A stretch of 64,000 bases of DNA, from assembly GCA_013368315.1 (NCBI GenBank), contig JAACJM010000172.1:62001-126000 (forward strand). The letters run 5' to 3'. The translations under genes and the position numbers were made by a program. Positions 19,441 to 31,600 of the stretch are shown piece after piece. The stretch comes from Tetrapyrgos nigripes (lineage: Eukaryota; Basidiomycota; Agaricomycetes; Agaricales; Campanellaceae). Within the stretch, counting starts at the first letter, position 1. Each line of letters starts with the position of its first letter. The notes below the pieces were generated by a model. The model searched no databases. It was given only the letters and a program-made list of their open reading frames with translations, and had not been told where the DNA came from.

Positions 19441-21108
19441 TTAATAGGTGGTTTTTGTAATTAAGTGCTAGGAACTACACCCAAACACAAAACTGTATAC
19501 AAATGTAAATGAGACAAGTGTTCCAAGTAGTCAGAGTACTCAAACTCCCAGTTTACTTGTACTATAAGTACTTTTGATTGGGGTTTTTCAATAAAGTTAG
19601 CGCTTAGCACGTGACACAATAAACACAAGTTTAACACCAAGGGACTATGATAGATATGTACAAGCTGGGAGTTATAATAGCAGACCCACCAAATGATAAA
19701 GATAGTCTATAAAGGCTTTCGAATCCTATTATAAGGACTAGTACCACTAGCATGATCCAAAGGGACAGTGAAATGTGAGGTAGCCCCTATTCGCAGGCAA
19801 AGGAATGCATAAGCAGCACAATCCTCAGCCAAAAGGTCAATCAGAGAAGACAGCGCTAAGATCGGACATGTGGACAATCATGCTAGGTCTAGATCTATGT
19901 ATCGGTAAATCCCGTAGTACTAAGACAGCTTTGAGGGAATTTTAAGTATCTGTAAAAGGTACATGTGGACAAAAGTAGGACAAGTATATATGTACAGGAT
20001 CCCAGAGAGTTCAGCTATCCATCAGTACAGAGGGGATAGTGAACAGACGTCTCTACACAAAGAGATGAGGAACAGAAGCGCTAAGTCACAGTACATCCCA
20101 AACAGGTAAACGTTATTTCCGGAAAAGAATAAATCTGTCAGTAATCGTCTAGCTAGGCGTTGAAAGCATTGAAGGAGGATTAAGTATGTAAACGGGACTG
20201 CAGAAGAGCTGGACTCGTATGTAGGACTCAGTAGTAGACTGCTGGCAATACATAGAATGTGAATAAAGCAAGATTGGAGAAAAGGGAAAGGAAAACAGAA
20301 CAGAATAAAGAAATTATGAGAAAACCCTACACCCCTAGTGTAAGGACAAGTATGAAGGACCTAGCAGTCATAAGTGGAGCATTCTGAGTCATAGATGTGA
20401 TGTTCACTAACCAGGACAGTACACGAAAACAACAGATGGCTTACAAAGGGAACTGAAGAAAGTTTGTACAAATATTTAGATAATATTGAACTGTTTCTGT
20501 ATACCCTAATAAGCAAGTCTTTACTTACAAGGAAATAGGTAGAACTCGCTAGCGGACTTTTTGATTTGTTTTATATTTTCTCTACATACCTTTTAGCAGA
20601 CCTCGAAAAGAAATAGGTAACTGTATAGTTGTAGCTGCGAGTAGTATAAAAGGACCAGATATTACGAGTAGCTATCCAAGCCACATACTGTAGAGTATCA
20701 GATCTCGCTAGCAATAGTAGAGGACATGAAACACGGACTAAAGCTTCTAAACAAACTTAACTGCACTCCCTACAAGTATAAACATTGTGTTGGAGATAAT
20801 AGAGTTTTAAATTGAACATCTTTGTGGTTATAACTGTGATATTTGTGTTGACCTTCTGGTCTATTAAGTGTTGATTTTAAGACAACTGTGGCCTACAAGT
20901 GTTTGATTTTTGGGACTCGTTGATCCCCTTGGTGCTAAACTTGTGTTTATTGTGCTGCATGCTAAGTGCTAATTTCATTGAAAAACCCCGAAGTAAACTG
21001 GGAGTTTGAGTACTCTGACTACTCAGAACACTCGTCTCATTTACATTTGTATATGGTTTTGTGTTTGGGTGCAGTTCCTAGCGCTTAATTACAAAAACCA
21101 CCTATTAA
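19441..21108. mobile_element. 1.67 kb element with ~200 bp terminal inverted repeats, no gene
   Basis: The left end (19441 to about 19642) is the reverse complement of the right end (about 20930-21108), with scattered differences and one 23 bp insertion in the left arm. The tips read TTAATAGGTGGTTTTTGTAA. The inside (about 1.3 kb) has no frame over 60 codons and is A/G-rich on the plus strand. No convincing target duplication could be assigned, so the superfamily is open. The left neighbour is a broken Ngaro gag and the right neighbour a broken gypsy pol. It may be a non-autonomous DNA transposon, or two solo LTR-like units in inverted orientation. Confidence 0.75.
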
Positions 21109-23354
21109 CAAGACAAGGACCTATCATTATCCACAGCCAAGTCAGAGTTTTTCGTTTCCAAGGGAATCTTTGCTGGCATGAAGGTCAGTGCTGCTGGCGT
21201 TACCACAGACCCCACTAAACTTACAGCTATTGTTGACTGGCCAGTGCCTGATGACACCTTGCATCTGGCATTGTTTTTAGGGTTGACAGGACATTTTCGG
21301 GATCTGGTCAAGGGGTATGCTGTAAAGGAGGGGCCATTGCGAGATCTAGTAAAGGAGGTCAATGTGCCAAAGGGAGCAGGTAAGAGTGCATGGAGGAATG
21401 CAATGGCTGCTTACAAACTGAAGGATGAGTGGGGAGAGAAAGAGGCAAAAGCATTTGTGGAAGTGAAGGTAGCGTTAACCTCAGAACCAGTGTTGAAGGC
21501 TCCCCAGTGGGATGGTTCCAACTTCATTGTTATGTCAGATGGTTGTAAGGAGGGATTTGCAGCTGTGTCACGAAGGCAGACAGTTCTACACTGGAAAAGT
21601 GTTTCCCTATTGCTTTCACATCCAAGCATACGTCTCCCTCTGAACAACAATATAAGCCATTCCTGCTGGAGTTTGTGGCCTTCAAGTTCAGCTTGGACAA
21701 GTCTCCGACGTCATTTGGGGATTTCCAGTCAAGATTGAGACAGATTGTCAAGCGTTATGAGATGTGTTGAGCAATAAAGATCTTAATGCTGCCCATGCAT
21801 GTTGGTGAGACAGCATCATGTTGTATTGCACCATGGATGTCAGGCATATCCCTGGATAGTTGAATGTCATGGCAGATGGGTTGAGCAGGAAGTGGGAGGG
21901 GAAACCAAGGGAGGAGGGAGATGGCAGTGAGTGGACAGTTTCAGAGGATTGGGAGATTAGCAGGGGGCTGGTAAATGATGTGTGCCAGGTGCAGGAGGAA
22001 CTGAGCAAGTATGCAGATTTGAGGGAGAGGTTCAAAGACAAGAAGATGTTCTTGGAGGTGATTGAGGCCCTGGAGGGATTACAGTCTTCAGGTTCCTACA
22101 AGCAATGCCAGAGAGCTAGGCACTGTGCTCAGGGGTACATGATAGATGAGGAGCAGAAGAAGCTTTGGCAAGTGGGAGGTTCAAAGAGTTTTAGAGCGAA
22201 GGGCAAGTTGGAATGTGTAATGTGGAAGGAAGCAGTGGTGCTGGCAAGAGAGGCTCACGAGAGAGGAGGGCATTTTGGTAGGGATTTAGTGAAGGTTGCA
22301 CTAATGGACTGCATATGGTGTCCAGGCTTGGCATTCAGGGGTGTGGACAGTATGCCAATTTAGGGGTGTCACACCTGAACTCGTTGTTGGAACCAATCAC
22401 ACAGCGACACCCCTTTGAGCTACTGGCAGGGGACTACTTGTCCATGTCAAAAGGGAAAGGGGGTTATAACCAATTTGGGGTGTACATTGATGCATATTCA
22501 CAGCACATGTAGGTCTACAAGTTCAAAAAGAAGGGGTCAGCAAAGACTATGCTAGAGAGTTTGAAGGAGCTATGTCACCTGTACATGTGTCCCGAGACCT
22601 TCATGACAGACAATGGGTCGCACTTCAAGAATCAGGAAGTAGCCAACTTTTGTCATGAACATCGCATCACCCAGCAGTTCATGCCTGCATATTTAGCCTG
22701 GGTCAATGGTTTAGTTGAGGCAACCAACAAGCTGTTGTTGCAGGTCTTGAAACAGCTGGTAGCATCAGATATCAGCGTGGACTCTGAACATTTCAAGAAT
22801 ATGTCATGGTCATCACTCCCTGAGCACTGGCCTGAGTTCCTGGATGAGGCCATTAGCATTCTCAACAACAGAACATTACCAGCTCTCCAATATTCACCCA
22901 AAGAACTACTCTTTGGGATAGTGGTAAATACACTGAAAACTCCAATTGAGGTGGCCGCTACAGAGGTAACTTGGGGTGATGTCTCCATACACACTGCATA
23001 TGTTGAGCAACAGAGGGCAGATGGATATGAGATGACAGTTAGGCATGTGTCGAAGTGGAAGGCAGCCTTCGATAGGCTGTACTGAGGCAGACGAAGAGGG
23101 AGGTTGTATTTAAGGTGGGGGATCTAGTACAGGTGAAACACGGGGATCTATTTAATACGTTCAAGATGGAACGTAAGCTGGCGCCTATGTGGTCAGTGCC
23201 ACACAAAGTAGTGGGGCGAAATGTCAATTCATATCAGTTGGAGACACTGACAGGGGCTCAGATAGTGGGTGAGGTCCACACTAGGAGGCTGCATCTGTTT
23301 GTGAAGGTGGTTGCTGGCAAGGATTCAGAGTGGGTTGACGTTGAAGAGGAGTAG
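21109..23354 (+). pseudogene. Ty3/gypsy pol fragment (RT end, RNase H, integrase)
   Basis: The 3' half of a gypsy-type polyprotein is in several frames. 21120-21590 gives the RT thumb/connection region (SAAGVTTDPTKLTAIVDWPV, FLGLTGHFRDLVKGYA) and the start of RNase H (FIVMSDGCKEGFAAV). RNase H continues in another frame to about 21790 (VIWGFPVKIETDCQAL), then VRHIPG and LNVMADGLSRKWEG. The integrase zinc-binding region is at 22250-22380 (AHERGGHFGRDL). The catalytic core runs over 22430-22740 with AGDYLS, FMTDNGSHF and GLVEATNK supplying a D, D, E set. The C-terminal part is at 23115-23354. The RT palm and gag are missing, and stops and frameshifts are frequent. Confidence 0.88.
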
Positions 23355-24040
23355 GGGGCCAGGCGAGATGGCCTGGTGTTTCTTGGCGAGCAACAAGGAC
23401 ATCACTATTTTTTAAGTGGGGGCACATGGAGTAGGGATATCTGTGAGGTTTGAGTTGTGCTTGTAGTTGTTTGGCTGTACCATTAGGGACAGCAGGCCTT
23501 GTACATGCAGTCAGAACCAACCAACAACCAACAAAGTACTTTGTTTGCTCTCATCACTGCCCACTCCACCGCTTACAACACTAAGAGAGCAAAAGAGAAA
23601 GGAAAGCAATTAAAAAAGAACAAGACAAAGAAAAAAGACAACGAAATGAAAGATTAAGATTGGAAACTGTTACCAGTCGCAAAGATATTGAGACAATGTC
23701 ATTGTTTGGTCATGTTAAGAAATACAGGGGCTGTGGATATGGGCAAGGACTCGGAGGGAACTGGAAACAACAGCACAGGAGGAGACAGGATGAATATGCA
23801 CTGCCACACACAGAAACGGAGTGTAAAGAACTCAGCCTCATTTCATTTAGCCTCGTACTAATGATAGTCATGTGTCTAAGTGATGTCAATATGTGCAGTA
23901 GAAGCAGATATGATCTGTCAGTCAGATAAATGATATACCATAGAAGATAGAAGCCATAGGTACCAGGAGACAAGATCTAGAACAAAGGAAGTAGAAGAAA
24001 TGGAGGACAGGGTCTGGAAGCGAAGACAAGAAGGGATTCA
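23355..24040. other. Downstream of gypsy pol; possible 3' LTR region
   Basis: No gene is recognised. After the pol stop codon a purine tract (AAGTGGGGGCA, about 23414-23424) is followed by TGGAGTAGGG, a plausible polypurine tract and LTR start. No upstream LTR exists in the window to confirm it, so the LTR is only suspected. The A-rich segment 23590-23650 is low complexity. Confidence 0.35.
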
Positions 24041-25312
24041 TGACACTACACACACATGTTCACCAACCACAGACCATGTCCATTCATTCTGCCCCACCCA
24101 TCTTATACCCCCCAACCTCCAGCCCCCCTCACCATTTCTGCATTCCCCATCCAGCTCCATTCCCCCAGCTACTTCAAAAAAATCATAAATTAAAAATAAA
24201 GACAGCTTCACCTATGCAAACTAGTGAGCAACCCCCCCTCTCCCCCACTTTACACCATGTCAGGGTCAGTCAAGAGGGGGTAGGTTAAGATAACTTCACA
24301 GGCTGCCAGGATGGATGGAACCCATGGGGCCAGAGGGAGGTTGAGGGGGGGGGGGCAAATGAATGAAGCTGTGAAGATATAAGGACAAGTGGGGAAGGAC
24401 GGGGCAAAATTATTAGGATAGAGTGATCTATCTAATTTTTTAATAAAAATCAATGTACAGATGTGTATATTTGTCATGAACCCTCAAGCGAGGCTAGCCT
24501 CTCAATGCCGAATGAGCTCATCAATGAGGGGAGAATGCCCCAGGAGGAGTCTGGAACCTAGGGGTGGCTTTGGCGAGAGGGAGTGACACTACTCACCCAC
24601 TAACCCTAAGCCTACAAGACCAACGATCTGAGCTGCTGGTGGATCAATCTACACACCTGTGCGGCAACTGAGATGACAACAAGGAACTAGATCAAGGAGA
24701 ATGACAATGGATGGTGAATGTAGAACGAGAATCCCTGTAAAGGATACAAGACAACTGTGACTCCTGAGAGAGTTGTCCAACTAGATTCACCACACACAAG
24801 TATAGTGCACATATTCTTCAATTTGCAATGCAGAACAAGCAGAGAAGAATGAGAGGAAACAACAACAAGATCAATTCTGAGGCTTGAGTACAGGAGTAGT
24901 GAAACCAACTCTTGTATCAAGACTCCGCAATTAACTATGATGCTCCTATAACTAATACATATACTAAATGATTGTGAGTCCCAAACGGTAAATAGAATGA
25001 ATAAATCAAATGTTAAACAACAAATATAGATGTGGAGCAATGAACAGAATGAATGATCAACATAATAAATGAAACAGAAATAGAATAGGGTGGGGGCGCA
25101 CATAGGTATAATCGAAAAACCCTCTGAGGGTTTCTGGGCTTAGGCAGTGAATGATGTAAGAATGACAGATATGGAAATATGAAGGATTGTATGGGTACAG
25201 CATGTGTCAAAGGTGGCTGAGACAAGGATTTCTGACAATATTGAAGAAAGAGGATGCCTGTATAAAACACTACCTAGATATCTATGTAGGTACCAGAACT
25301 TCTGAATTAATC
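24041..25312. repeat. 3' flank of ankyrin locus 1, with a locus-specific insertion
   Basis: 24041-24350 matches 37875-38150 downstream of the second ankyrin locus (shared words GCCCCACCCATCTTAT and TTTACACCATGTCAGG), so the duplicated unit includes downstream sequence. About 900 bp (about 24355-25257) has no counterpart at the second locus and is inserted between a G-run and TATAAAACACTA. It has no gene, and no clear terminal repeats or target duplication were found. It may be a solo LTR or a MITE. Confidence 0.6.
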
Positions 25313-28300
25313 CTACTCAGTTGCCCCATGCACTTGCAGATATTTCACTACCTCTGATTGATATCTGTTCTGTGCTGCTTTGAGTGCAGACCCATATCTC
25401 CCTCCCTTTGCATTAACATCTGCCCCCTTCTCCACAAGATACTTGACAATATCCAAATGTCCCTTAGCTGCTGCTGCTTGCAATGCAAACCCAAAATGCC
25501 CTCCCTCTGCATTAACATCGACACCCTTCTCCTCCACAAGATACTTGACAACATCCAACTTTCCCCAATGTGCTGCTGCTTGCAATGCAAACCCAAATTC
25601 CCCTCCCTCTGCATTAACATCTGCCCCCTTCTCCACAAGGTACTTGACAATATCCAAATGTCCCTCTTCTGCTGCTGCTTGCAATGCAAACCCATATTTA
25701 CCTCCCTTTGCATTAACATCTGCCCCCTTCTCCACAAGATACTTGACAATATCCAAATGTCCCCTAAATGCTGCTGCTTGCAATGCAAACCCAAGATGCC
25801 CTCCCTCTGCACTAACATCTGCCCCCTTCTCCACAAGATACTTGACGATATCCAAGTGTCCCCAAAATGCTGCTGCTCGCAATGCAAACCCATATATCCC
25901 TCCCTTTGCATTAACATCTGCCCCATTCTCCACAAGATACTTGACAATATCCAAATATCCCCTAAATGCTGCTGCTTGCAATGGAAACCCAAAATACCCT
26001 TCCCATGCATTAACATCAGCTCCATTTTCAACCAAGACCTTGACTATATGGAAGTATCCATTTGCAGCTGCATCATGAAGTGTATATCTTGGTTCTTGAG
26101 GAGGAAAGTGAGAAATATCCTTAGCCTGTCTCCAGAGGCTGTAGAGTGATGAACAGACTTTGTGATTATCTGTCTCATCCCTCCTCCTCAGTGTATCCCA
26201 CATGAAGGCTTGAATGGAATTCCAGTCAAGAGCCATATAGCAATCCAAAGTTGGTTGAAAGCCATAGATTTTCCCCTCTGAATTTTTAAGAGCAGTATCT
26301 TGGGAAACACAATGCACAGTCTGCTGAACCACCTCCTGGATGGAATCATTTGATTGCAGAGATTGTAGCCATTTAAGACAATAAGCCAACATAGTGTGAT
26401 GTCGAGTAGATGAGGGTGATAGTCGATAATATGGGAAACTGGGAGGGATAAGGTGAAGAAACATGGTCTCTGCATGCCTGAGAGACATGTTTGGAACAGA
26501 GGGCCATTCAGGTGGGGCAAGATTTGGAAGGTCCCTATTCTGAGAACGGTGTAAATATCTGTTCCCATGATAGGTGACTAGTTTCCAAAAATATTGAAAA
26601 ATGCTGAGAGGGAACGGAAGGAGCTGGAGAAGGGAAAATAGTATTGGGACTCGATATGGGCATTGGATGTGAATGACAGGGATGATGATGCTCCCAAAAT
26701 ACATCAAAAAGGATATCCCAGTGACAGAGACCACAATCCAACAAAGGGATTGGTGAAGCTCTGAAACGTAGACTGAAAGGCCAACCATGAAGAGGCCAAG
26801 GGATGCATGGAGTATAATAGGTAAGAGCCCAATGATCTCAGGAACTCTCCACTTTTCAAATCCAAGGTAGCGGAATTGACGAATTTTGGCACACTCCTGA
26901 GCATTACCAGTGGGAAGGGAGAGAGTATATGCTTGAAGCCATTGCTTAACAAGCACAGAGAGAAGAGCTGTAGCCAGGGAGAGGGACAGGCTGGCAAAGA
27001 ACAGGCCATTGATCCAAAGATCCTTGGTACTGACATCAGCATTATCCAAATCAACTGATGCATGCGAAACAGATTGCTGAGCAGTTGTGGTGCCAGCGGC
27101 ACGAAGCAGCAGGTTCTGCTCAAGCATAAGACTTGCTGTGATCTTGGTGTAATCTGGTTGAAGATTGACAACTGTGGAAATGACAAAAGATGTCACTACA
27201 GCAGAAAAGAGTGCTGCCTATTACTTAGGTGAACAAAGCATTCAATATGAACCATTTTTTGCACTTACAAAGACAAGTAGAGCATCGAGAGTGTCCCTGA
27301 AACCCTTCAACATCTCGTCATCAAAAGTTTCTGCCTCATAGAGCTAAACTTTCCACACTCAGGCATTCTCGCTTGCCTCTTTGCCTAACTCATCCTAAGG
27401 GTATTTACGAGTATAATCATAGTCTCGGGTTCCTAAAAAGACAGTTGATTGGTCAGAGAGTCATAGCATTATCGTAAAGACTCACCAGTGTATGGACTCT
27501 GATATTCTGTGATGCCCAATAGCCAGCAAAGGTTTCCCTTCTTCTTCTCAGTCTCATTGACATGCTGCTGAGCATTTTCCGAGTTGTCAGCTATAGTCAT
27601 AGTCAATGAAGACACTTCATCTGATATACTAGTGTTACTCACTGCTTCCAGTAATCAAAGAAAGAAGTACGTCTAGGCCCTTTGCGATCCGCGCAATGGA
27701 ATCAGACAGGTTATCTGGCACTGTGCCACCCTCCAATGCTAGAAAGAAAAACCAATATTCATGACAGGACCACCAGGTGAAGACAGTGTGCTACTTACAA
27801 TTCTTGGTCTCTTGAGAATTTGGTTTACCCGGTACACCAGGAGCCTCATCCTTGGTGTCTGTGTACATGTGAGAGGTCATTTCTTTCAAAAGTAGGTAAT
27901 TACTTACTATTGTTCACCATAGGTTCAGACTTGTATTTTTCTTCCATAACGTTAGGGACTAACAGAGCAGTCAGTATGCAAGTCAGACGAAGGAATAACA
28001 CCAGACTCACCTTTGGAATCTGTCCGACTATCCTGAGTATTTGAGGAAGGCTGGGAAGCCATACTGTTTGAATGAATGGAGTGCCCAACGGACTGAGGCA
28101 AGGCTGTAGTTCCGACATCTCCGCCAGTATGCTGAGCAGCAGATCCCAGCTTCACCGGATCACTCGCAGTGCTGGCAGGAACAGATTGGGACGGGCCAGA
28201 TTTCGGCTCTGCAGTTGCATTCGAGTCAGCGGCAGCATTGGTAAATCTAGCCAAACGACAGACTCACCCTTCCCCTTTCCTTTCTCGTTTCCAACCCTAT

Positions 28301-28408
28301 CTCCTGCCGGCGCAGAGGATTTCTCGGAGGATTGACGCCGTCCGATGCCTGCCTGTCCCTTCTCTGCGTCACTCAGGCTATTTCGAGCTTCTTCCGAGGG
28401 TTGTGGGA
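25313..28408 (-). pseudogene. DUF6535 + ankyrin-repeat membrane protein, locus 1 (dead)
   Basis: Paralogue of 38208-44392. The large last exon (27217-25313) is open and encodes the end of a DUF6535-type domain with three hydrophobic segments (for example LWINGLFFASLSLSLATALL), then eight 33-residue ankyrin repeats. Upstream exons align one by one with the second locus, but the exon at about 27435-27290 has three in-frame stops where locus 2 has Lys, Arg and Asn codons: TAG at 27397-27395, TGA at 27361-27359 and TAG at 27346-27344. The first exon is cut after 28408, losing the start codon. The splice acceptor before GAACCCGAG is intact here (TTTTTAG) though lost in locus 2. It is a processed-looking but intron-bearing dead duplicate; partial expression of the last exon cannot be excluded. 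Confidence 0.9.
25400..26060 (-). repeat. 99 bp coding tandem repeats (ankyrin array, locus 1)
   Basis: Eight ankyrin units with a 99 bp period. Codons for LDIVKYLVEKGADVNA are nearly invariant, while the two residues after QAAA and the GGxxG loop vary between units. The DNA-level uniformity suggests unequal exchange or gene conversion within the array. Confidence 0.92.
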
Positions 28409-28445
28409 GGGGGAGGGGGGAGGGGGGCCTTGTGACCCAAAAGTA
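28409..28445 (+). repeat. G-tract plus CCTTGTGACCCAAAAG, left copy
   Basis: Begins exactly where similarity to the second ankyrin locus ends. A run of G/A-G is followed by CCTTGTGACCCAAAAG. The same arrangement occurs in direct orientation at about 34336-34381, so the pair brackets the 28645-34092 gene. Confidence 0.8.
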
Positions 28446-28644
28446 CATCCCCCTTTTCGATACTTACAATGTCATTTTCTCTTCAAATTTGCCTTAGAAA
28501 CAAAGAAAACTTTGCGAGAACTTGAGTTTTGATGCCGCCGGTGGTTTCTACGTCCAAATATAGTAACCGGACATTGCCAGAAAGGCCACGCGGTGTGCAT
28601 TGGTCAGCTTCTACTTCTTCCACGTCATCAACAGAAAATTTTCA

Positions 28645-31600
28645 ATGGGAAAGAAAAAGGCACCGGTGCGTCTGTCAATTAGTGTTCCCACTGGTATACA
28701 GTTGTTAATAAATGCTTTGCCGCCTAGCCTGACTTCACAGTAGACAGCAAGAGGTATTGCGAGCATTGCCAGCGAGATGTTCCCATTGGCACCGGTGGTG
28801 AAGCAAACTGGCAGCAGCATCTCAATAGTTCGAAGCACAAAGCTAATGAGAAGAGCCAAGCTTGGACCCGTAAATCAAGTATCAAGGACTTCTTCCCGAA
28901 ACGAAGCTCGGTTGCCCCTATTCCCGTCTGCTCCTCAGGCTCCTCAGCTCCGAGTCAGTCTGTGATGTCCTCTGTGGTTTCTGATGGCAACGCAAATCCG
29001 TCCTCCCAAAAGATGGCAGTTTTAGATCCTGCCCATTCCCCTCCTGCCCAGGAACCTTCCTCCCAAATTATGACTCCCTCAAATGTCGTCCATTCTCCAC
29101 CTGTTCAGATCAACCTCATTACTCAAATTATCAAGCTTCTCGACTTTCTTGCTCCCTCAGACTCAATTCCAAACGAGCTTTCGGTGTTTACGACTGATCC
29201 CACACTTGAAGCCTCTGAATACAAGGAACCGGCTCAATACATTAATCAGAAGCTCCATGCCGCTTTTAATTACGCCGCGACAGAGGAAACCATCGAGGCC
29301 ATGGTCAGGAACAATCCAAATGGTGTCCTATCACTTTGTCATTGGAGTGAAGCTTGCGTCAAAGCATTCTCATGTCACAGTGGCATTTTTGAAGCGAGAT
29401 TGGAACGAGTGAAATCTGCGTTGATCAAGATGTGAGCAAAGTTTGTTGTGCAGTTGATTCTAGCTCTGATACGAATGTCAATATCTAGCACTGGATTAAA
29501 TCCCTTTGATACGGAATCAGACCAACAAATATTGGATCAAGACATCTCTCCAGTCATAGAGCTTGACGACAACACACCGTAAGTACTTATTGAGTTCATA
29601 GTGTATGAAATTTACGGTTTGCTACATGTATACATCTGCAGGGCAATAGATTCAAATACAGACTCTTCTTCTTGTGTCGATCCCCTCATACCAGAGCAGC
29701 AGAATGGCACAAGCTGTCCCAGATTTGAACTCACCTTCTCCGAGGATATTCCCGCTTTAAGCATATATCCGATATTGCTTCATGGACGCAGAGATCTTCC
29801 TTGGAGACAGGTCGTGATTGAAGGACAGTCTATTAGGCTCCAGTCGACTTCATGCTTGGACAAGACAGTTGATAACGAAAGCCAGACTCCTTGCATTAAT
29901 TGCCGCAGTCTTGATCGAGACTCGCTTGTTTTAGGAATGCGCAAGAGGGCCTTCCAGGGTGTTGATCCAAAGACGCCGTAGCATTATCTATCTCCTGTGC
30001 AGCTATATGGGCTTGCGATGGCCAAGCAACAGGAGAATGATCAGCTTCGACTCAATGGATTGAATGCTGGAAGGAAGGTTTCGCGTCTTAACACTGAGAT
30101 TGATGCTTGGAAGCGGCTTGGAATGGCCATAGGGGATGAAGACATACCTCGTATTCGTGCACTCATGGCCGTTCAGCTTCGGAAAGGGCACAGTGTTTAT
30201 TCCATGCTGGAGGCCGTGGATCAAGCGGCACAGAAAGTCTATCATCCGAAGAATTATCAAGAGGTCGATTTCCACCGTGGTTTTTTGATCTGCAAACTAG
30301 GTGGCCGATCTGCCGCTGAGATAGCACACAGGACACTTGGTATTCCATCAATAACCACACTCAAACGACGCATTGGCACTGTTCCCCTTCGTTCCTCACC
30401 CCGCACTCCCACCCCTGATGAGATTGAACACAATCTTCGTATTGCTTTCGGAAACATAATTCATTCATCATCTACCAAATCTTTTTGAATTCAAGGTGTT
30501 GTCATCAGTACCAACGAGATCAAGATACAAGAACGCCTTCGCTGGGAACCACGAACCAATGATATTTTGGGTGTCTGTCGAGAGCACAGTGATCGATATG
30601 CACTTGAATTCAAGTCGATTACACAGGCAAATGCGCTGAAAGAAGGGATCATTAAAAAAAAGGTTCACCTCGCTTCAGAGGTAAGTACACATACTCTATT
30701 TCTTGGAGATATACTGATACAAATGACTATCAGGCCACCGTTACTGCAGTCCACCTAATCTCCAAAGATTCAAAGGAGTATTCAGCAAAACCAATCGCAA
30801 TTTCTGGGACTTGCAAGACTGAGGATGCTGCCGCACACGAGAAATATCTTCGCAATGTTCTGGATGGTGTCGAAAAGTTTATTGAGGAGGAAAACCTTCC
30901 TCTTCGTGTCTATTCAATGTCAAGTGATGGAGAGGCACGTTGCAGACGGACCTTTATCAACATGTTTCTCCAAGAAACACTCCCCTCATCAGACCCACTG
31001 TATCGCATTCTTGGGAAGCTGGCCCTGTTCAATTTATCCTGTGGACGTTACAGAATCGTGAATGACTGCGATTGGAAGCATGTATTCAAGCGATTCAGTA
31101 ATACCTTGCTTCGTTGTACAGGTGTAACTGTTAACGGAATCACCGTCAATACCGATATCATTGCGAAACATCTTTGATCAACTGGCATGTCAGGAGTGGC
31201 AATCAAATCTCTTCTCGAACCTAACGACAAACAAGATGTCACTCTCATGCTGCGGCTTCTGAACGCAATCTCCCGACTTCCTCCTCCACTGGATTCCGAC
31301 TCTCCATCATTTCAGACAGCTCGTCACACACTTCAATTACTCAGAAAAGTATATGGAAACCTTCTGGAGGCTTACCTTGATATCACACTCTCCCTCAAAC
31401 AACGCCTCATTCATCTGGGTACCGCTTCCCATCTTATCCTTGCCTTATACACTATCAACAAGGAGCAGTTCTTACCCGTCCAGTTATACTTCAATGTCCA
31501 ATGCATGATCAAAAACATCTTTTTCACTGTGGGGAAGATGCAGATTGATGATTGCAACGGTGAATTCTTTATCATCGTTTCTGGGACTGATGGGCTGGAG

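Noticed and set aside
19441..21108. LTR retrotransposon interpretation of the repeated ends
   Set aside because: The two ends are inverted, not direct, and the interior has no retroviral-type gene; two opposed solo LTRs remain possible but unproven.
24333..24355. G-runs here and near 28390 and 34330 as telomere-like repeats
   Set aside because: They are simple G or GA tracts without a TTAGGG-type unit and lie between genes in mid-contig.
25400..26060. Regular 99 bp repeats as a CRISPR-like or satellite array
   Set aside because: The repeats encode consecutive ankyrin units in a single open frame, and the between-unit variation follows codon and surface positions.
25358..26149. Long plus-strand frames (232-263 codons) across the ankyrin array of locus 1
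   Set aside because: They are antisense to the 99 bp repeats. A repeat period divisible by three keeps all frames open once one is open. The products are repetitive, Cys-rich and have no independent support.
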